Part shown: positions 33,917 to 34,738 of the stretch, piece by piece
Numbering within the stretch: position 1 is the stretch's first letter
How the letters are laid out: each line of letters starts with the position of its first letter
Assembly: GCA_022644775.1 (NCBI GenBank)
Contig: JALCHN010000018.1
Location: forward strand, 1-34,738
Reading direction: 5' to 3'
Origin: Eggerthellaceae bacterium
GTDB lineage: Bacteria; Actinomycetota; Coriobacteriia; Coriobacteriales; Eggerthellaceae
DNA: 34,738 nt
Made by a program: the position numbers and the translations under genes
Notes under the pieces: model-generated
Told to the model about the DNA's origin: nothing
Seen by the model: only the letters and a program-made list of their open reading frames with translations
The model's database searches: none

Positions 33917-34669
33917 ATGAACGTCGATTTGAATTCCGATTTGGGCGAAAGCTTCGGCGCCTACACCATCGGACGCGACGCCGACATCATCCCCTTGGTG
34001 TCGAGCGTCAACATCGCCTGCGGCATGCACGCCGGCGACCCGGTCGTGATGCGCCGCACCGTGCACCGGGCCCAAGAGGCCGGCGTCGCCCTGGGCGCCC
34101 ACCCGGGCTACCCCGACCTGCAGGGATTCGGCCGCCGCAACATGGCGCTTTCGCCCGACGAGGCCTACGCCTACGTCCTCTACCAGGTGGGCGCCCTGCA
34201 GGCCTTCTGTCATGCCGAAGGCGCCGTCCTGCACCATGTGAAGCCCCACGGCCAGCTCTACAACACAGCTGCGAAAGACCCGGCGCTCGCAGAGGCGATC
34301 GCCGCGGCCGTGCACGACGCCGACGCCGGGCTCGTGCTCGTGGCGCTCGCCGGCAGCGAGCTCGCCCGCGCCGGTCGCGCCGCCGACTTGCGCGTTGCCG
34401 AAGAGTTCTTCGCCGACCGCACCTACACCGACGAGGGCACGCTCGTGTCGCGCAAGGAGCCCAACGCCGTGATCGCCGACGAAGCCTTCGCCGCCAAGCG
34501 CGCCCTGCGCGCCGTGCAGACGGGCACGATCGAAAGCGCGAACGGCACGCCGATCCACGTGGCCGCCGACACGATCTGCACGCACGGCGACAACGACCGC
34601 GCCCTGGCCTTCGTCCGCCTGCTGCGCAAGACCTTCGCCGAAGCCGGCATCGAAGTCGCTCCGGCATAA
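33917..34669 (+). CDS. pxpA: 5-oxoprolinase subunit PxpA (LamB/YcsF family)
   Basis: A 250-residue LamB/YcsF protein with DLNSDLGESFGAY at the start, SSVNIACGMHAGDP (29-42), GAHPGYPDLQGFGRR (80-94) and HHVKPHGQLYN (106-116). The conserved acidic and histidine residues sit in a TIM-barrel-like, metal-dependent deacetylase-type fold. It is the third subunit of prokaryotic 5-oxoprolinase with PxpB and PxpC. AAAGGAGCG precedes the ATG at slightly long spacing. The gene is separated from pxpBC by the BCCP, biotin carboxylase, DUF1445 and UbiB genes, and a 112-bp gap upstream could hold its own promoter. Palindromic repeat locus 4 follows. Confidence 0.95.
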   Translation: MNVDLNSDLGESFGAYTIGRDADIIPLVSSVNIACGMHAGDPVVMRRTVHRAQEAGVALGAHPGYPDLQGFGRRNMALSPDEAYAYVLYQVGALQAFCHAEGAVLHHVKPHGQLYNTAAKDPALAEAIAAAVHDADAGLVLVALAGSELARAGRAADLRVAEEFFADRTYTDEGTLVSRKEPNAVIADEAFAAKRALRAVQTGTIESANGTPIHVAADTICTHGDNDRALAFVRLLRKTFAEAGIEVAPA

Positions 34670-34673
34670 GAAC

Positions 34674-34738
34674 GCGACAACGGGGGCGGCGGGTGACTAC
34701 GGGGGCGCGTGATGTTGTCACGCCGAAGGCGGATGACA
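34674..34738. repeat. Dispersed GTTGTCAC/GTGACAAC palindromic repeat, locus 4 (cut by window end)
   Basis: GCGACAAC (34674-34681), an 11-base G-rich spacer, GTGACTAC (34693-34700), 13 bases, GTTGTCAC (34714-34721), then a hairpin GCC-GAA-GGC and the start of the opposite arm (GATGACA), where the window ends. Read in reverse complement, about 30 of 31 bases match the element at 18-48. Confidence 0.8.

Overview
The window is GC-rich (by eye roughly two thirds G+C) and gene-dense, with about 34 protein genes on both strands. I see no rRNA, tRNA, CRISPR array, insertion sequence or phage gene. An actinobacterial-type integration host factor (4154-4465), strong G/C third-position bias, serine/alanine-rich exported proteins and the gene mix point to a high-GC actinobacterium. 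An anaerobic gut member of the Coriobacteriia (Eggerthellaceae-like) is my best guess; this is inference from gene content, not phylogeny.

Layout. 1-554: non-coding, repeat-rich. 555-4465: MFS transporter, a LysR regulator divergent from a small PQ-loop membrane protein with a palindromic operator candidate between them, a rhomboid protease and mIHF. 4708-6776: a Tat-exported DUF6273 protein and an aldo/keto reductase. 7187-9966: methionine ABC importer, metN-metI divergent from metQ. 10161-10673: nitroreductase. 11140-14840 (minus): cell-wall amidase, zinc-ribbon membrane protein, CcdA and a TlpA-like thioredoxin. 14988-18185: L-asparaginase, fumarase and a DJ-1/PfpI protein. 18397-21916 (minus): a translationally coupled operon of an unknown protein, a VWA/DUF2201 protein and a MoxR AAA+ ATPase. 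21996-25136: a DDAH-like hydrolase, a 60-residue membrane protein, an NdpA-type nucleoid protein and a TauE/SafE permease.

The most interesting block is 25329-34669. On the minus strand, a DUF4392 protein (the C-terminal domain of animal D-glutamate cyclase) is followed by a D-amino-acid transaminase. Divergently, pxpB, pxpC, a biotin carboxyl carrier protein, a biotin carboxylase and DUF1445 (the N-terminal domain of animal D-glutamate cyclase) form a tight operon, followed by a UbiB/ABC1 kinase-like gene and pxpA. Together these suggest a D-glutamate / 5-oxoproline module in which the two halves of D-glutamate cyclase are encoded on either side of the divergent promoter, and in which PxpB/PxpC may act as the carboxyltransferase of a biotin-dependent enzyme. 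A perfect 15-bp inverted repeat flanking a 12-bp palindrome sits between the two transcription units.

Two families of extragenic palindromes are dispersed through the window. One is a GTTGTCAC/GTGACAAC hairpin family with four loci (1-48, 11078-11143, 22859-22923, 34674-34738), including a 65-bp almost perfect hairpin. The other is a 31-bp TGAGTCA-N17-TGACTCA element with three copies (21938, 25239, 25280).
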